A model generated the notes under the pieces. That model saw only the letters and a program-made list of their open reading frames with translations, did not search any database and had not been told where the DNA came from. A program made the translations under genes and the position numbers. A stretch of 53,137 bases of DNA, taken from the NCBI GenBank assembly GCA_002083565.1, contig MSXM01000004.1:32762-85898 (forward strand), read 5' to 3'. This stretch comes from Nitrospira sp. ST-bin4. GTDB taxonomy: Bacteria > Nitrospirota > Nitrospiria > Nitrospirales > Nitrospiraceae. Positions 1 to 7,675 of this stretch are shown here, piece by piece. Each line of letters begins with the position of its first letter. The first letter of the stretch is position 1.

Positions 1-259
1 CAAAGAGTGTTTCAAGACGCGGATTGGTCTTTGTGCGGCGAGGCATGGGGTAGGGAATCTCGATGGCATACTCGTCATGCCGGTCATGCTCATGGCCTGC
101 GACATCATGTTCTTGGCTGCTGAGATGACGCTGCAGCCGACGCAGCTTGGCCTGCAACTCTTCGAAAGACTTTCCTTGCTCCACCTGGTCGGGATGGTCT
201 TTCAAATAGCCGCGCCACAGGCCTTGTTCTTCCCATAGAATGTATTTTGTCTGGTGCAT
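1..259 (-). CDS. HicB-like small protein, copy 1 (C-terminus beyond window)
   Basis: Minus-strand frame of 86 codons that runs off the left edge, so the C-terminus is missing. The N-terminal half reads YILWEEQGLWRGYLKDHPDQ and then a QGKSFEELQAKLRRLQ segment, the strand-strand-helix pattern of HicB-like antitoxins of the type ending in a leucine-rich helix. The tail after about residue 50 is rich in His, Asp and Glu. The start ATG at 259 aligns with the starts of the two paralogues upstream. No hicA-like toxin gene is visible beside it, so calling it an antitoxin is only family-based. It is the third of three tandem paralogues. Confidence 0.75.
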   Translation of the reverse strand, partial: MHQTKYILWEEQGLWRGYLKDHPDQVEQGKSFEELQAKLRRLQRHLSSQEHDVAGHEHDRHDEYAIEIPYPMPRRTKTNPRLETLF

Positions 260-383
260 ATCGGAATTACTAGCGGGACTCTTCCCTTGCCCAAGCTCCA
301 CAGACCCTCATCCACCCTTCTCCGCAGCGCGGCCCATTGCAGGGGCCGACTGTGGCTTCCTGCGCAGGCAGGACACGCAGCGG

Positions 384-581
384 CTAGGCTGCTCGCGGTG
401 GGGCTTTGGGCGGCGGCAGCTCTTGGCGGCGCGATTGGCCGGAGAGGTCGCGCTGTAGATGGCGAAGTTTCAATTGCAGATCATCGAACGACTTTCCTTG
501 CACCACCTGGTCGGGATGATTCTTCAGATAACCGCGCCACCCGTTCGGCTCTTCCCACATTGTGTAGTGTATCGGTTGCAT
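384..581 (-). CDS. HicB-like small protein, copy 2
   Basis: 65-residue protein starting MQPIHYTMWEEPNGWRGYL, followed by NHPDQVVQGKSFDDLQ and a Leu/Arg-rich helix (LKLRHLQRDL). It shares this pattern with the genes on either side and fits a single HicB-like domain. The C-terminus is a short Pro/Lys-rich tail. There is no obvious Shine-Dalgarno sequence; the start is chosen because MQPIHY aligns with the N-termini of the neighbours. No toxin partner is seen. It could equally be a small regulator or a decoy antitoxin. Confidence 0.7.
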   Translation of the reverse strand: MQPIHYTMWEEPNGWRGYLKNHPDQVVQGKSFDDLQLKLRHLQRDLSGQSRRQELPPPKAPPRAA

Positions 582-653
582 GATGAGTGAACTGTAGCAG
601 GGCTTTGTCGGGCGTCAAGCGAAAGCAGAAAATGGAGAAGATTGTGTGGCGAT

Positions 654-923
654 TCAGGGATTGGGGAACATCAAGAGAAAAATCTTCTCAAAGCGCGCGC
701 GGATCTTGATCTGGCGGGTGGTGAACACTCGTGGAGGCGCGGTCACCGTAGTGGTATGCGGAGACCGGTCGTCTTCTTGGTCTGCGAGATCGCGCTGCAG
801 ATCGCGAAGTTTGAACTGCAAGTCTTCGAACGACTTTCCATGCGCGATGTTGTCCGGATAGCCCTCCAGGTAGCCGCACCACCGGCCCTGTTCTTCCCAT
901 AGTATATATTTTTTCGCGTGCAT
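654..923 (-). CDS. HicB-like small protein, copy 3
   Basis: 89 residues, beginning MHAKKYILWEEQGRWCGYLE, then GYPDNIAHGKSFEDLQ and the helix LKFRDLQRDL-type segment characteristic of the HicB-like fold. A longer in-frame opening exists (to 1064), but its first 47 residues do not resemble the paralogues, so the ATG at 923 is preferred. The C-terminal 40 residues (RSPHTTTV... onward) differ from the other copies. First gene of the tandem trio in the direction of transcription. Function unknown beyond the family resemblance. Confidence 0.7.
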   Translation of the reverse strand: MHAKKYILWEEQGRWCGYLEGYPDNIAHGKSFEDLQFKLRDLQRDLADQEDDRSPHTTTVTAPPRVFTTRQIKIRARFEKIFLLMFPNP

Positions 924-1406
924 GATGGGGATAAGTATAGCTGGAGTTTGTAGGACGGCAAGTGGAGAGGAAACCAGACAGTCCGGCACCGGCAAGCCCG
1001 TCGCGATCAATGTCGATGACCATCGCAATAAGATGTTCCCACGATCATTCGGTGATCTCAGCATTTCTGAATGATGCTGAAAAGAATTTGTAAGTCAATG
1101 GGTTAGATCGGAGCGGCAGTATTGATCAGAGGTCTATCGGTGGCGGGCCTTCACGTGCGGCTCTCCCGTCCAGCCAATCGTTCCGGTCGCTGTATGTTCC
1201 AGGAAGCAAGATCATTTTGTGACGGGAGAGGGAAGAATTAATGCAGATTGTACCCGGGCTGTTGTGCAAGTCGCCTCTCCCGGACATGGCAATGACAGAA
1301 CCAGTGTCGAGCGTTGTGAATGTCCCTTCGCCATTTCCCGGTCCCGGGGTGTTCCACCGCATCTTGTGACGACAGAATGAATTACGAGGGTGAGGGGATG
1401 TGTAGG
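924..1406. other. Intergenic region without a convincing gene
   Basis: About 480 nt between the HicB-like trio and the small membrane protein gene. The only structure noted is a short inverted repeat at 1058-1080 (TCAGCAT ... ATGCTGA, 9-nt loop) without a T-run. An open frame on the minus strand (1126-1509) has no protein character and overlaps the real small gene at 1407-1586. Confidence 0.5.
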
Positions 1407-1586
1407 TCAGTCTTCTTCGCGCTTCGGGCCTCCCCATAGGGATAGCCCAAGCGCAATCACGAAATATGATCCGAGTCCGACGGCCCACGTCATGTTGAAA
1501 TCGGACCATGCGGCGAAAAACAAGGCCTCATTGATTGCGAGGCCGAGCACCATCATCAGAATTCCAAGCCAGTTGAACCAACGCAT
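1407..1586 (-). CDS. Small two-helix membrane protein (59 aa)
   Basis: 59-residue protein starting MRWFNWLGILMMVLGLAINE. Two hydrophobic helices are visible: about residues 5-18 and about 33-50 (TWAVGLGSYFVIALGLSLWG), separated by a short loop with EALFFAAWSDFN. It ends in a charged tail GGPKREED. A good ribosome-binding site (AAAGGAA) lies about 9 nt before the ATG. The gene is short enough to be missed by automatic callers. The family is unknown to me; it resembles small inner-membrane proteins of unknown role. It stands alone on the minus strand. Confidence 0.7.
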   Translation of the reverse strand: MRWFNWLGILMMVLGLAINEALFFAAWSDFNMTWAVGLGSYFVIALGLSLWGGPKREED

Positions 1587-1721
1587 ACGGGTCGGTTCCT
1601 TTCATCAGTTACCGCTACGGTGCACTCGGCTCTTGCCCGGGAACGACAGAATCTGCTGCTCTCTCTGGCTGCGATGGCCGATCGTGGCGTTCGGCAGACT
1701 AGAGCCTCTGGAGAATACTTG

Positions 1722-2081
1722 TCAACGAGGTGTTTGCCGTAGCCAGCTGTAGATTGCCAGATTCACGACGAGCAGGGCTGTCCCCAAGATGAGTTGGATC
1801 TCATGGGTCAAGGCACCCGGATACAGAATTGAGGTCAGAGACCGGACGATGAAGTCTCCTGCGTAAGTCGTCTCGCCCGCTTGCGCCCTGAGCCAGTTCT
1901 CCAAGGGCGTGAGGGGACAGATCCAGCCGCTGAATTCCACGAAGGCCCCCCAGGCAACCGCCGGCAGGTGCAGCCACATGAGCCTGGGCCATTTGATGAG
2001 CAGGAACCCGCCCAAAAGTACGAAGAGCACGAAGCCAAGATGCAGGAGGACAATGAGGTCGGCGCTTACCTGATAGAGCAT
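1722..2081 (-). CDS. DUF2784 family membrane protein
   Basis: 119 residues with hydrophobic segments near residues 5-27, 33-50 and 93-112. The segments LHLGFVLFVLLGGFLL, WLHLPAVAWGAFVEFSGWICPLTPLENWLR and HEIQLILGTALLVVNLAIY are characteristic of DUF2784, an integral membrane family of unknown function. The length matches the family. The ATG at 2081 (MLYQVSAD) is chosen because the in-frame extension upstream is a remnant of an unrelated DUF488 gene (see 2178-2306). It follows that remnant and the TfoX-like gene on the same strand. Confidence 0.85.
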   Translation of the reverse strand: MLYQVSADLIVLLHLGFVLFVLLGGFLLIKWPRLMWLHLPAVAWGAFVEFSGWICPLTPLENWLRAQAGETTYAGDFIVRSLTSILYPGALTHEIQLILGTALLVVNLAIYSWLRQTPR

Positions 2082-2177
2082 GGAGTGGAGTCTGCAGAAA
2101 ACGGACAGGTAGCGCAACCGGCTTGTTAGAAGAGGCGAGGGGGCGTCAGGGGCGGGATGATGGATCGATCCATTGTC

Positions 2178-2306
2178 TTGAATGGTGCATGTCGCCAGCC
2201 GGCGCAAGTCCGTCTTCGTGCCGCTCATGGTGGCCCGGATCTCCCGGCCAATCACCATCAGCGCATCGGCGATCAGCGAGCGATGACAACGCCAGGGGAC
2301 GACTAC
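2178..2306 (-). pseudogene. DUF488 family C-terminal remnant
   Basis: The minus strand just after the TfoX-like stop codon translates as VVVPWRCHRSLIADALMVIG and then REIRATMSGTKTDLRRLA. PWRCHRSLIADAL followed by the I-M-S-x-T-(K/R) segment is the C-terminal signature of DUF488 proteins. The N-terminal two thirds of a DUF488 protein is absent, because the preceding DNA is the TfoX-like gene. The frame has no stop at the expected end and reads on into the DUF2784 gene. I read it as a truncated gene left by a deletion or recombination whose left junction is near 2305. Confidence 0.7.
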
Positions 2307-2614
2307 CTCCGCACGGACTGCTCAGCCCACTCGTTTAGTTGTTCCGTATCTTCAATCACATCGACCGGCACTTCATAGAACGACTTGAGAGTTTGTTTTG
2401 GATTGGGGTGGAACGGTGACATGCCGTGGGTTTTGTATTGGTCAACCGTTTCCGGCGTCACTTTGAAGTACAGCCGGCCCTTGTGAACGATTCCGAAAAA
2501 CCGTCCGCGGCAGGATAGGCCGTAGCCACCGAACATGGCGCGGGAGGTCAGCCCTCGCAGATCGGCCAATTGATCCAGCACGAAGTCCTTGAAGCCGTCA
2601 TGTTTTGCCGGCAT
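2303..2614 (-). CDS. TfoX N-terminal domain protein
   Basis: 103 residues: MPAKHDGFKDFVLDQLADL, then LTSRAMFGGYGLSCRGRFFG, VHKGRLYFKV and a YKTHGMSPFHPNPKQTLKSF segment. This is the TfoX N-terminal domain (the MFGGYGL motif is diagnostic). It lacks the TfoX C-terminal helix-hairpin-helix domain, as stand-alone members commonly do. The start at 2614 lies 4 nt after the methyltransferase stop, so the two are likely co-transcribed. The upstream in-frame codons belong to the methyltransferase region. Role unknown; Escherichia coli Sxy/TfoX works with CRP in competence, but that should not be assumed for this short form. Confidence 0.85.
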   Translation of the reverse strand: MPAKHDGFKDFVLDQLADLRGLTSRAMFGGYGLSCRGRFFGIVHKGRLYFKVTPETVDQYKTHGMSPFHPNPKQTLKSFYEVPVDVIEDTEQLNEWAEQSVRR

Positions 2615-2618
2615 CAGA

Positions 2619-3482
2619 TCAGCCGAATGGTTTGCGGGCGGCGACCATACGCACGGCGATGGGCAAGGCGATATCGTCTGCCCTTCGGTATTGGCCGATG
2701 GACCCGACGATCCGATTGCGCGCGTCCGCTTGTTGCTGCTTGGACAACCGCGCAAACAGATTCTGGATCGGCGCGGCGATGTCCATGAGACTCTCGTAGT
2801 ATTCTTCGCCCGACGGAAACCGCACCTCGGCGAGATATTCTTCCTCGACGATGTTCACGAATCCGGCCTCCTGGAGCATGCGCATTAGCTCACCCGGTTT
2901 GGCCAGCCGGAAAATCCCCGGTGCGGTTGGGTCCGGCGGTGGGAGCTCGATGAATTGTTTGATGACGGCGAGCGGCGTCGTCAGATAGGCATTCTTATCC
3001 GGTGCAGACCAGACCGCTGCGGACAGCCAGCCTCCCGGTTTCATGACTCTGCCGATTTCGGTAACCGCTTTTGGAATGTCGGGGAGGAACATGAGGCAAA
3101 ATCGACTGGTAATCGCATCGAACGAGGCCGCGTCGAACGGCAAGGTCGTGACATCGCCGGTTTGAAACGAGACATTGGAAAGCCTGAGGGACGACGCTTT
3201 GCGCTGCGCAGCATTGAGCATCTGCTCAGCCAGATCGATGCCAATCACGCTGCCGTCCGGGCCGACCGTCCGGGCGGCAAGCAGTGCCGGGTAGCCGGTT
3301 CCCGAGCCAAGATCCAGCACGCGAAGCCCTGACCGCAGCCGGGCATCGGCGACCAGCCTGTGGTTCAGAAACGCCATCTGCTCGTCGAAGAACCGGTCCC
3401 ACTTTTCCCAGCCACCGGCGACACGGTTCCAGTCCTGTCGTTGACCGTCGATGATCTGTTCAGGCGTCTGTTGTGGGGCCAT
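2619..3482 (-). CDS. SAM-dependent class I methyltransferase (UbiE/Methyltransf_11 type)
   Basis: 287 residues. Motif I is clear: VLDLGSGTGYPALLAARTVG at about residues 54-73, followed by the acidic end of strand 2 (VIGIDLAEQML), a motif II-like FQTGDVTTLPF and SRFCLMFLPD. This is the Rossmann-type SAM-binding fold of UbiE/Methyltransf_11 enzymes. The substrate cannot be told from the sequence; small-molecule methylation is likely. The start ATG at 3482 has an AGGAGGAA-like site just upstream. It is 4 nt upstream of the TfoX-like gene, in the same transcription unit. Confidence 0.85.
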   Translation of the reverse strand: MAPQQTPEQIIDGQRQDWNRVAGGWEKWDRFFDEQMAFLNHRLVADARLRSGLRVLDLGSGTGYPALLAARTVGPDGSVIGIDLAEQMLNAAQRKASSLRLSNVSFQTGDVTTLPFDAASFDAITSRFCLMFLPDIPKAVTEIGRVMKPGGWLSAAVWSAPDKNAYLTTPLAVIKQFIELPPPDPTAPGIFRLAKPGELMRMLQEAGFVNIVEEEYLAEVRFPSGEEYYESLMDIAAPIQNLFARLSKQQQADARNRIVGSIGQYRRADDIALPIAVRMVAARKPFG

Positions 3483-3527
3483 GGGCGGTGCGTTCCTCCT
3501 GATGGGTTGACCGATGACGTTCAGTCG

Positions 3528-3962
3528 TCATTTGAGCGTCTGTAACGTCTCTCGCAGTTCCTTCACCTCGGTTGCGAACAGGTCGAGGTGCTGCTCCCGC
3601 TGCGGTTGGTCGCTCTTGAATTTCCAGACGCGTTTAAAAATCGCCCACAGCTCCTTATTATGTGTCACGGCGAGCGCATGGGCCGGTTTCTCGCGTGTTT
3701 CCTTATCCACGCAGCACAGATTGTCGTCGAAGGCATGGAATTGATTGTGGAGATCGTCCAGTGCTTGATCGACGCCCTTGCCGCTTTTCGCCGCCTTTGC
3801 GCTGGTTTCCATCATGTTCGTCAAATTAATCAAGGTCTGAACGTCGTTCGGGTCCTTGGCCTTTTCCGCGAAGTCTTTGGCATGCGGATAAAACAGATAG
3901 CTGCAGCCGCTGAGGCTGACCAAGAGGACCGACAGTGCAAGCAAACCGATCACACGTTTCAT
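3528..3962 (-). CDS. Small lipoprotein
   Basis: 144 residues. It begins MKRVIGLLALSVLLVSLSGC, a classical type II signal peptide with lipobox LSGC, so a mature lipidated Cys is expected at residue 20. The mature part is helical and charged (KDFAEKAKDPND, LINLTNMMETSAKAAKSGKG, FKRVWKFKSDQPQREQHLDL). A CCVDKE pair of cysteines lies mid-protein. GGGAGGTT precedes the ATG at 3962 by a few bases and fixes the start. I do not recognise the family. Probably anchored in the periplasmic leaflet of a membrane. Confidence 0.8.
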   Translation of the reverse strand: MKRVIGLLALSVLLVSLSGCSYLFYPHAKDFAEKAKDPNDVQTLINLTNMMETSAKAAKSGKGVDQALDDLHNQFHAFDDNLCCVDKETREKPAHALAVTHNKELWAIFKRVWKFKSDQPQREQHLDLFATEVKELRETLQTLK

Positions 3963-4066
3963 AGCAACCTCCCGAATCAAGGGGATGAGTTTTCGTCGGT
4001 CGAGACGGCGATCCTCCCCGTGCAGGAAGTTCTGCAAGGGGAAGACCATCCGTGGCGCGCTGGCCA

Positions 4067-4273
4067 TCAAACTGTGACGGAGACCGTTTTGATGGCCGCT
4101 TTGACCGCTGAGACCATTTCAGCCGGAATTGAGTCGAGCTTATGGCACTGCTTGGCGTGTGTCGCCACCAGTTGCATGAGCTCTCCCTCGGTTTCGGCCC
4201 TGACCTGGAATCCGCAGCCACCGGACGGTTGAACATCCAAACATCCGAGTTGCTTGTACTGTTTCGTCGACAT
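4067..4273 (-). CDS. DUF1059 family protein
   Basis: 68 residues: MSTKQYKQLGCLDVQPSGGC, then FQVRAETEGELMQLVATHAK and QCHKL. The pattern Y-K-x-x-x-C-x-D-V, ... C-x-F-x-V-x-x-x-T-E-x-E, HAK-x-x-H is that of DUF1059, a small family of unknown function. GGAGG lies 8 nt before the ATG at 4273, which argues against the longer upstream start. The gene stands between the lipoprotein and the DUF1579 gene, all on the minus strand with short gaps. Confidence 0.85.
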   Translation of the reverse strand: MSTKQYKQLGCLDVQPSGGCGFQVRAETEGELMQLVATHAKQCHKLDSIPAEMVSAVKAAIKTVSVTV

Positions 4274-4440
4274 AATGGATGCCTCCTTGTTGAGAAAGTG
4301 AAAGTGGATGGCCCCTAGTTCAGCACGTTGGCCCAGCCTGGTCAAGACCACCTAAGCCCGTTCAGGATTTTCCCATAGCAAGACGGTACGGCCCGTGCGC
4401 TCTGGTGATGTTCGACGACCGGTATACTTCTGCCTGATCG

Positions 4441-5040
4441 CTACGGTTTCCGCTGGTACGTGATCTCCATCATCTTCGTTTCCTTCTGGCCGTGGTGCGC
4501 ACCATACATATCGAACGTCTGGTTGTTGTTGTCGATCAGTTTCCAGATGGCACGATGGCTCATGTGTCCACCACCTGGTTCCGGGTGAGAACCTTTGAGT
4601 GTGATGGTTTTTCCGTCCGGGCTGGCCGTTCCCTCCATAAGAAAGATGCCGGTGCCCATCGAATCCATCCAGGCGGTCACATATTTCTTGCGGATATTGT
4701 CATACCCATCGATGCCGATCCCGTTGAATGGCTGGCCCATCATCTGACCGTTGAATTCCTGGTAGAGAAATCGGCCATCCAACAACATCTTCAGTTCCGC
4801 CGTGCCGGTGGATTCTGTCGGAGGCTTGCCCGGCTCCATCCACTCCTTGGTTGTGGTCGTCCAGCTGCCGGCGAGAGTGGCAAACAACTTGTGCGGCTCA
4901 CCTGGCGTCGCAGCCTGTTTCCAGAGCTCCATCATCGCTTGTTGGTCCATCGGTTGTTTGTGCTTCTTTTCCTTGGCTATGACCGGAGACGCGAGAAGAG
5001 CCAGCGCGAGACAGGCAAACGGGACGAATGCAGAACGCAT
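4441..5040 (-). CDS. DUF1579 family secreted protein
   Basis: 199 residues. The N-terminus MRSAFVPFACLALALLASPV followed by IAKEKK is a Sec signal peptide. The mature part has LFATLAGSWTTTTKEWMEPG, LDGRFLYQEFNG, GIGIDGYDNIRKKYVTAWMD and GTGIFLMEG, the beta-barrel pattern of DUF1579. Members are of unknown function and share a lipocalin/THAP-like barrel. GGAGG about 6 nt before the ATG at 5040 fixes the start. Probably periplasmic. Confidence 0.85.
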   Translation of the reverse strand: MRSAFVPFACLALALLASPVIAKEKKHKQPMDQQAMMELWKQAATPGEPHKLFATLAGSWTTTTKEWMEPGKPPTESTGTAELKMLLDGRFLYQEFNGQMMGQPFNGIGIDGYDNIRKKYVTAWMDSMGTGIFLMEGTASPDGKTITLKGSHPEPGGGHMSHRAIWKLIDNNNQTFDMYGAHHGQKETKMMEITYQRKP

Positions 5041-5128
5041 AAAAACCTCCTGTATCAAGTTAGGGTAACGTAGGAAATTCTTGCCTTGCATCGAAACAAT
5101 TCTTATGGGCGCATGTCAAGCTGCAGCG

Positions 5129-5488
5129 CTAAAAATCGACGAAGACTTTGAATCCGCCGTAGGTCATTCGTGTGTAGTCGAAGGGCATGTCTTTCGGGTC
5201 GCACATGGCATGGATACGCGGATCTTTCATCACCTTGGTGTTGACGCGGTCGCGATGGGCGCGGGACTTGAACAAAATGTATGCGAAGATCACCGTCTCG
5301 CCGGTTTTGGCTTTGGCTTGTTTCGGAAACGGCACGCCCATCTTCGTTGTGAGATCGTCGCCGACGCATTCTTTGTAGGCGAGGGCGCCGTGCTCGCGCC
5401 AGAGCCTCGCCGCTTGCTGTGCAAGACGGCGATAGGCTTTCAGGTTTTTCTTGGGAACGGGCAGAACATATCCATCGACATATCCCAT
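5129..5488 (-). CDS. DUF1428 family protein
   Basis: About 119 residues beginning MGYVDGYVLPVPKKNLKAYR. It continues with ARLWREHGALAYKECVGDD, TVIFAYILFKSRAHRDRVN and MPFDYTRMTYGGFKVFVDF, the full-length signature of DUF1428, a ferredoxin-like alpha-beta dimeric family of unknown function. An upstream in-frame ATG at 5497 is possible, but the AAAGG site sits directly against it and is correctly spaced (about 9 nt) for 5488. It lies among other small ferredoxin-like dimeric proteins (YciI, VOC). Confidence 0.85.
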   Translation of the reverse strand: MGYVDGYVLPVPKKNLKAYRRLAQQAARLWREHGALAYKECVGDDLTTKMGVPFPKQAKAKTGETVIFAYILFKSRAHRDRVNTKVMKDPRIHAMCDPKDMPFDYTRMTYGGFKVFVDF

Positions 5489-5584
5489 GAGCGTCATCCT
5501 TTCTTGATCGTTCGCGTCATGTGTTTAAAATTCCCCGGCATGTGTTTGCTTGGTTCCGGCGTCTGACCTTTGGGCGAGACGGCG

Positions 5585-6010
5585 TTATTTCTTTTTGGCT
5601 GCCTCCGCCCGCAATCGTTCTTCTTGCGCTTTCATCTCCGGCGTGAACTCCGCGCCGAAGTCGTCTGCCTCGAAGACCTGGCGGATTTCGATCTCGGATT
5701 CCCCCGGCATGGGATTGGGGCACCGTTTGACCCATTCGACCGCCTCTTCCTTAGACTTGCATTGCCAGAGCCAATAGCCCGCAATGAGTTCCTTGGTTTC
5801 GGCGAAGGGACCATCGATCACCGTGCGCTTGTTTCCTGAGAATTTGACACGGGCACCTTTCGAGCTGGGGTGAAGTCCATCGCCCGCCAGCAGAACCCCG
5901 GCGTTCACAAGCTCCTCGTTGTATTTACCCATCGCTTCTAGAAGTTCTGTGCTCGGCATTTTGCCCGCTTCCGAATCCTTTGTCGCTTTGACGATGACCA
6001 TGAACCGCAT
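5585..6010 (-). CDS. YciI/DGPF-family protein, copy 1
   Basis: 141 residues beginning MRFMVIVKATKDSEAGKMPS. It contains the family signature VIDGPFAETKELIAGYWLWQ (about residues 64-83) and EEAVEWVKRCPNP. These small ferredoxin-like dimers often accompany ECF42-type sigma factors; the enzymatic role of the DGPF subgroup is not established. The C-terminal 25 residues (MKAQEERLRAEAAKKK) form a charged helix beyond the usual domain. It lies 12 nt after the VOC gene stop, in one transcription unit headed by the ECF42-type promoter at 6549-6577. Confidence 0.85.
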   Translation of the reverse strand: MRFMVIVKATKDSEAGKMPSTELLEAMGKYNEELVNAGVLLAGDGLHPSSKGARVKFSGNKRTVIDGPFAETKELIAGYWLWQCKSKEEAVEWVKRCPNPMPGESEIEIRQVFEADDFGAEFTPEMKAQEERLRAEAAKKK

Positions 6011-6022
6011 ACAAACACCTCT

Positions 6023-6508
6023 TTATCGCCCTTCGTAAGCTTGTTGGACTTGCTGCATGTCGGGTTTGCTCATTTGAAGAATCGCCGCCATGACTCGTTC
6101 TGATTTCTCGCTGTCCTTGTCCCGCAGCATCTCATCCCAGGCCGGCACGACTATCTGCCAGGACAATCCGTACTTGTCTTTCAACCAGCCGCAGGGTCCT
6201 TCTTCTCCGCCCTCAGAAAGCTTGTCCCACATCTCGTCGATTTCGGCCTGCGTTTCGCACTTCACCATAAAGGAGACCGCTTCTGTAAACTTGAAGAGCG
6301 GTCCGCCATTGAGCGCAACGAATTCTTGCCCCTCAATTTCGAACGTCACGGTCATGACCGACCCCGTCGGTCTCCCCGACACCTGTGCGCCAGCGTCTCC
6401 ATAACGGGTGATCGGGCCGAGTTTCGAGTGCTTGAACAGGGAGACGTAAAACTTCGCCGCCTCTTCGGCTTGAGTGTCGAACCATAGACATGGAGTAATC
6501 CTTTGCAT
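6023..6508 (-). CDS. VOC family protein, PhnB-like
   Basis: 161 residues starting MQRITPCLWFDTQAEEAAKF. The segments YVSLFKHSKLG, VTFEIEGQEFVALNGGPLFK, DEMWDKLSEGGEEGPCGWLK and DKYGLSWQIVVP are the PhnB / 3-demethylubiquinone-9 methyltransferase-like branch of the vicinal oxygen chelate fold. This branch commonly lacks a full metal site and has no settled function. AGGAG lies about 9 nt before the ATG at 6508, preferred over the in-frame start at 6526. It is co-transcribed with the YciI gene, and both are predicted ECF42 targets. Confidence 0.85.
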   Translation of the reverse strand: MQRITPCLWFDTQAEEAAKFYVSLFKHSKLGPITRYGDAGAQVSGRPTGSVMTVTFEIEGQEFVALNGGPLFKFTEAVSFMVKCETQAEIDEMWDKLSEGGEEGPCGWLKDKYGLSWQIVVPAWDEMLRDKDSEKSERVMAAILQMSKPDMQQVQQAYEGR

Positions 6509-6548
6509 GATAGATGACTCCTTCATAATAAAATGGCTGCATACTGAT

Positions 6549-6577
6549 TAGTCGAATCAGTAGGCCCTAAATCGACA
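6549..6577 (-). promoter_or_regulatory. ECF42-type promoter of the VOC-YciI pair
   Basis: On the minus strand TGTCGA (6577-6572) is followed after 17 nt by CGACTA (6554-6549). The same two boxes with 16 nt occur upstream of the YciI genes at 28251 and 33463. ECF42 sigma factors are reported to use TGTCGA at -35 and CGA(T/C) at -10. The expected transcript would start about 30-35 nt before the VOC start codon. The 17-nt spacer is one longer than in the other two copies. Confidence 0.6.
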
Positions 6578-6640
6578 GGTATGCCAACTCTCCGATTCCC
6601 TCAAAAAAGACCTTGGCTTTTCGTTACTTGTCTTCGGCTG

Positions 6641-7093
6641 TCACGAGAGCCCGAGTCCGCGGGCCATGGCGGCCGCGACAAATGGGATCGCCAGGAGCAC
6701 GATCACTTCCGCGCGCAACCACTGTTGAAGGCCTCGAACTTGTTCGTCAGATGGCAGAAATGCAGATTGCGAGCGAGCTTGCTTACTCCATCGGATCAGC
6801 TGCAAGGTTGGCGGAATCGAGAGGAATGCCACTGTCATAAAGAGACCGATCTTGGTCCAGAAGAGAGGATTCGACAGATAAAAGGATGAGCCCTTTGCGC
6901 CCCAATAGACGCGACTGAATCCCGCGCCGAGCAGCAGCACCGCGCTCGCGCCATAGACTCGATCTAAGTTTGCGGCCAAACCAAGGCTCGACGCGGTGAT
7001 CCCCGGTCTGATGAGGGCGCTCTGCGCTGCGAGGATGGCGACGAGCGTGAAGGCCAACAGAAAGTGAAAGGCGGAAAGGACTAAATCGATCAT
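6641..7093 (-). CDS. DUF2214 family membrane protein
   Basis: 150 residues with four hydrophobic segments: about 2-24 (VLSAFHFLLAFTLVAILAAQ), 45-65 (DRVYGASAVLLLGAGFSRVY), 77-95 (FWTKIGLFMTVAFLSIPPTL) and 125-147. The motif GFSRVYWGAKGSSFYLSNPL and the FWTK segment are typical of DUF2214, inner-membrane proteins of unknown function. Start ATG at 7093. It stands alone between the VOC promoter region and the RidA gene, whose stop is 177 nt upstream; that gap holds nothing recognisable. Confidence 0.85.
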   Translation of the reverse strand: MIDLVLSAFHFLLAFTLVAILAAQSALIRPGITASSLGLAANLDRVYGASAVLLLGAGFSRVYWGAKGSSFYLSNPLFWTKIGLFMTVAFLSIPPTLQLIRWSKQARSQSAFLPSDEQVRGLQQWLRAEVIVLLAIPFVAAAMARGLGLS

Positions 7094-7270
7094 CGGCTAC
7101 CCTCGTCTATGCCGGCGGTTCTCGTCAACGGCACAATGCTCGTGATGCAGGTCGGTTGAGTTGTGCCTGATGGCTTGTGATCCGCCATTTGACTGCTGCG
7201 TCCCACCGAGTGGTTGAATCGGCAGGCTGTTTACAGCGACAGTGCCACGAGCTCCTTCATCGACCCCCTA

Positions 7271-7675
7271 TCAGCGTCGCTCCGCCGCCTTATCGGCGAC
7301 GGCAATGGCCTCGATCTCGATCATCGCGTCTGGGGAAAAGAGCGAACTCACTTCAACGATCGTGTCGGCGGGATAGGGGGCGGTAAACCATTTCCCGCGC
7401 AATTCAACGATCTTGTTAAAATTGCACATGTCGGTGAGGAAGATCGTGACCTTGACGACATTCTTTAAGCTCGACCCACCAGCCCGGAGCACGCAATCGA
7501 GATTTTCGAACGCCTGCTTCGCCTGAGCGTCAAAGTCGCCGACTCCGACAATCCGACCGTTCCGATCGATCGCAGCCTGACCGGAGATGAACAACAGGTC
7601 GCCGACACGATAGCCTTGAGCCAGACGAAACGGTTCATAGGGGTCCGGTTTGATAACGAGTCGCTCGATTTTCAT
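7271..7675 (-). CDS. RidA/YjgF family protein, copy 1
   Basis: 134 residues: YRVGDLLFISGQAAIDRNGR, AKQAFENLDCVLRAGGSSLK, VVKVTIFLTDMCNFNKIVEL and MIEIEAIAVADKAAERR. These are RidA-family blocks. The Arg of canonical deaminases near the C-terminal I-E-(V/I)-x-A-(I/V)-A is replaced here by the alanine-ending version, so imine-deaminase activity is uncertain. The start overlaps the stop of the metallo-beta-lactamase-fold gene by 4 nt (ATGA), implying translational coupling and a shared task, perhaps handling of a reactive intermediate. Confidence 0.85.
   Translation of the reverse strand: MKIERLVIKPDPYEPFRLAQGYRVGDLLFISGQAAIDRNGRIVGVGDFDAQAKQAFENLDCVLRAGGSSLKNVVKVTIFLTDMCNFNKIVELRGKWFTAPYPADTIVEVSSLFSPDAMIEIEAIAVADKAAERR

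Noticed and set aside
1126..1509. Minus-strand open frame of 127 codons
   Set aside because: No protein character, no ribosome-binding site, and it overlaps the better-supported 59-residue membrane protein gene in another frame.
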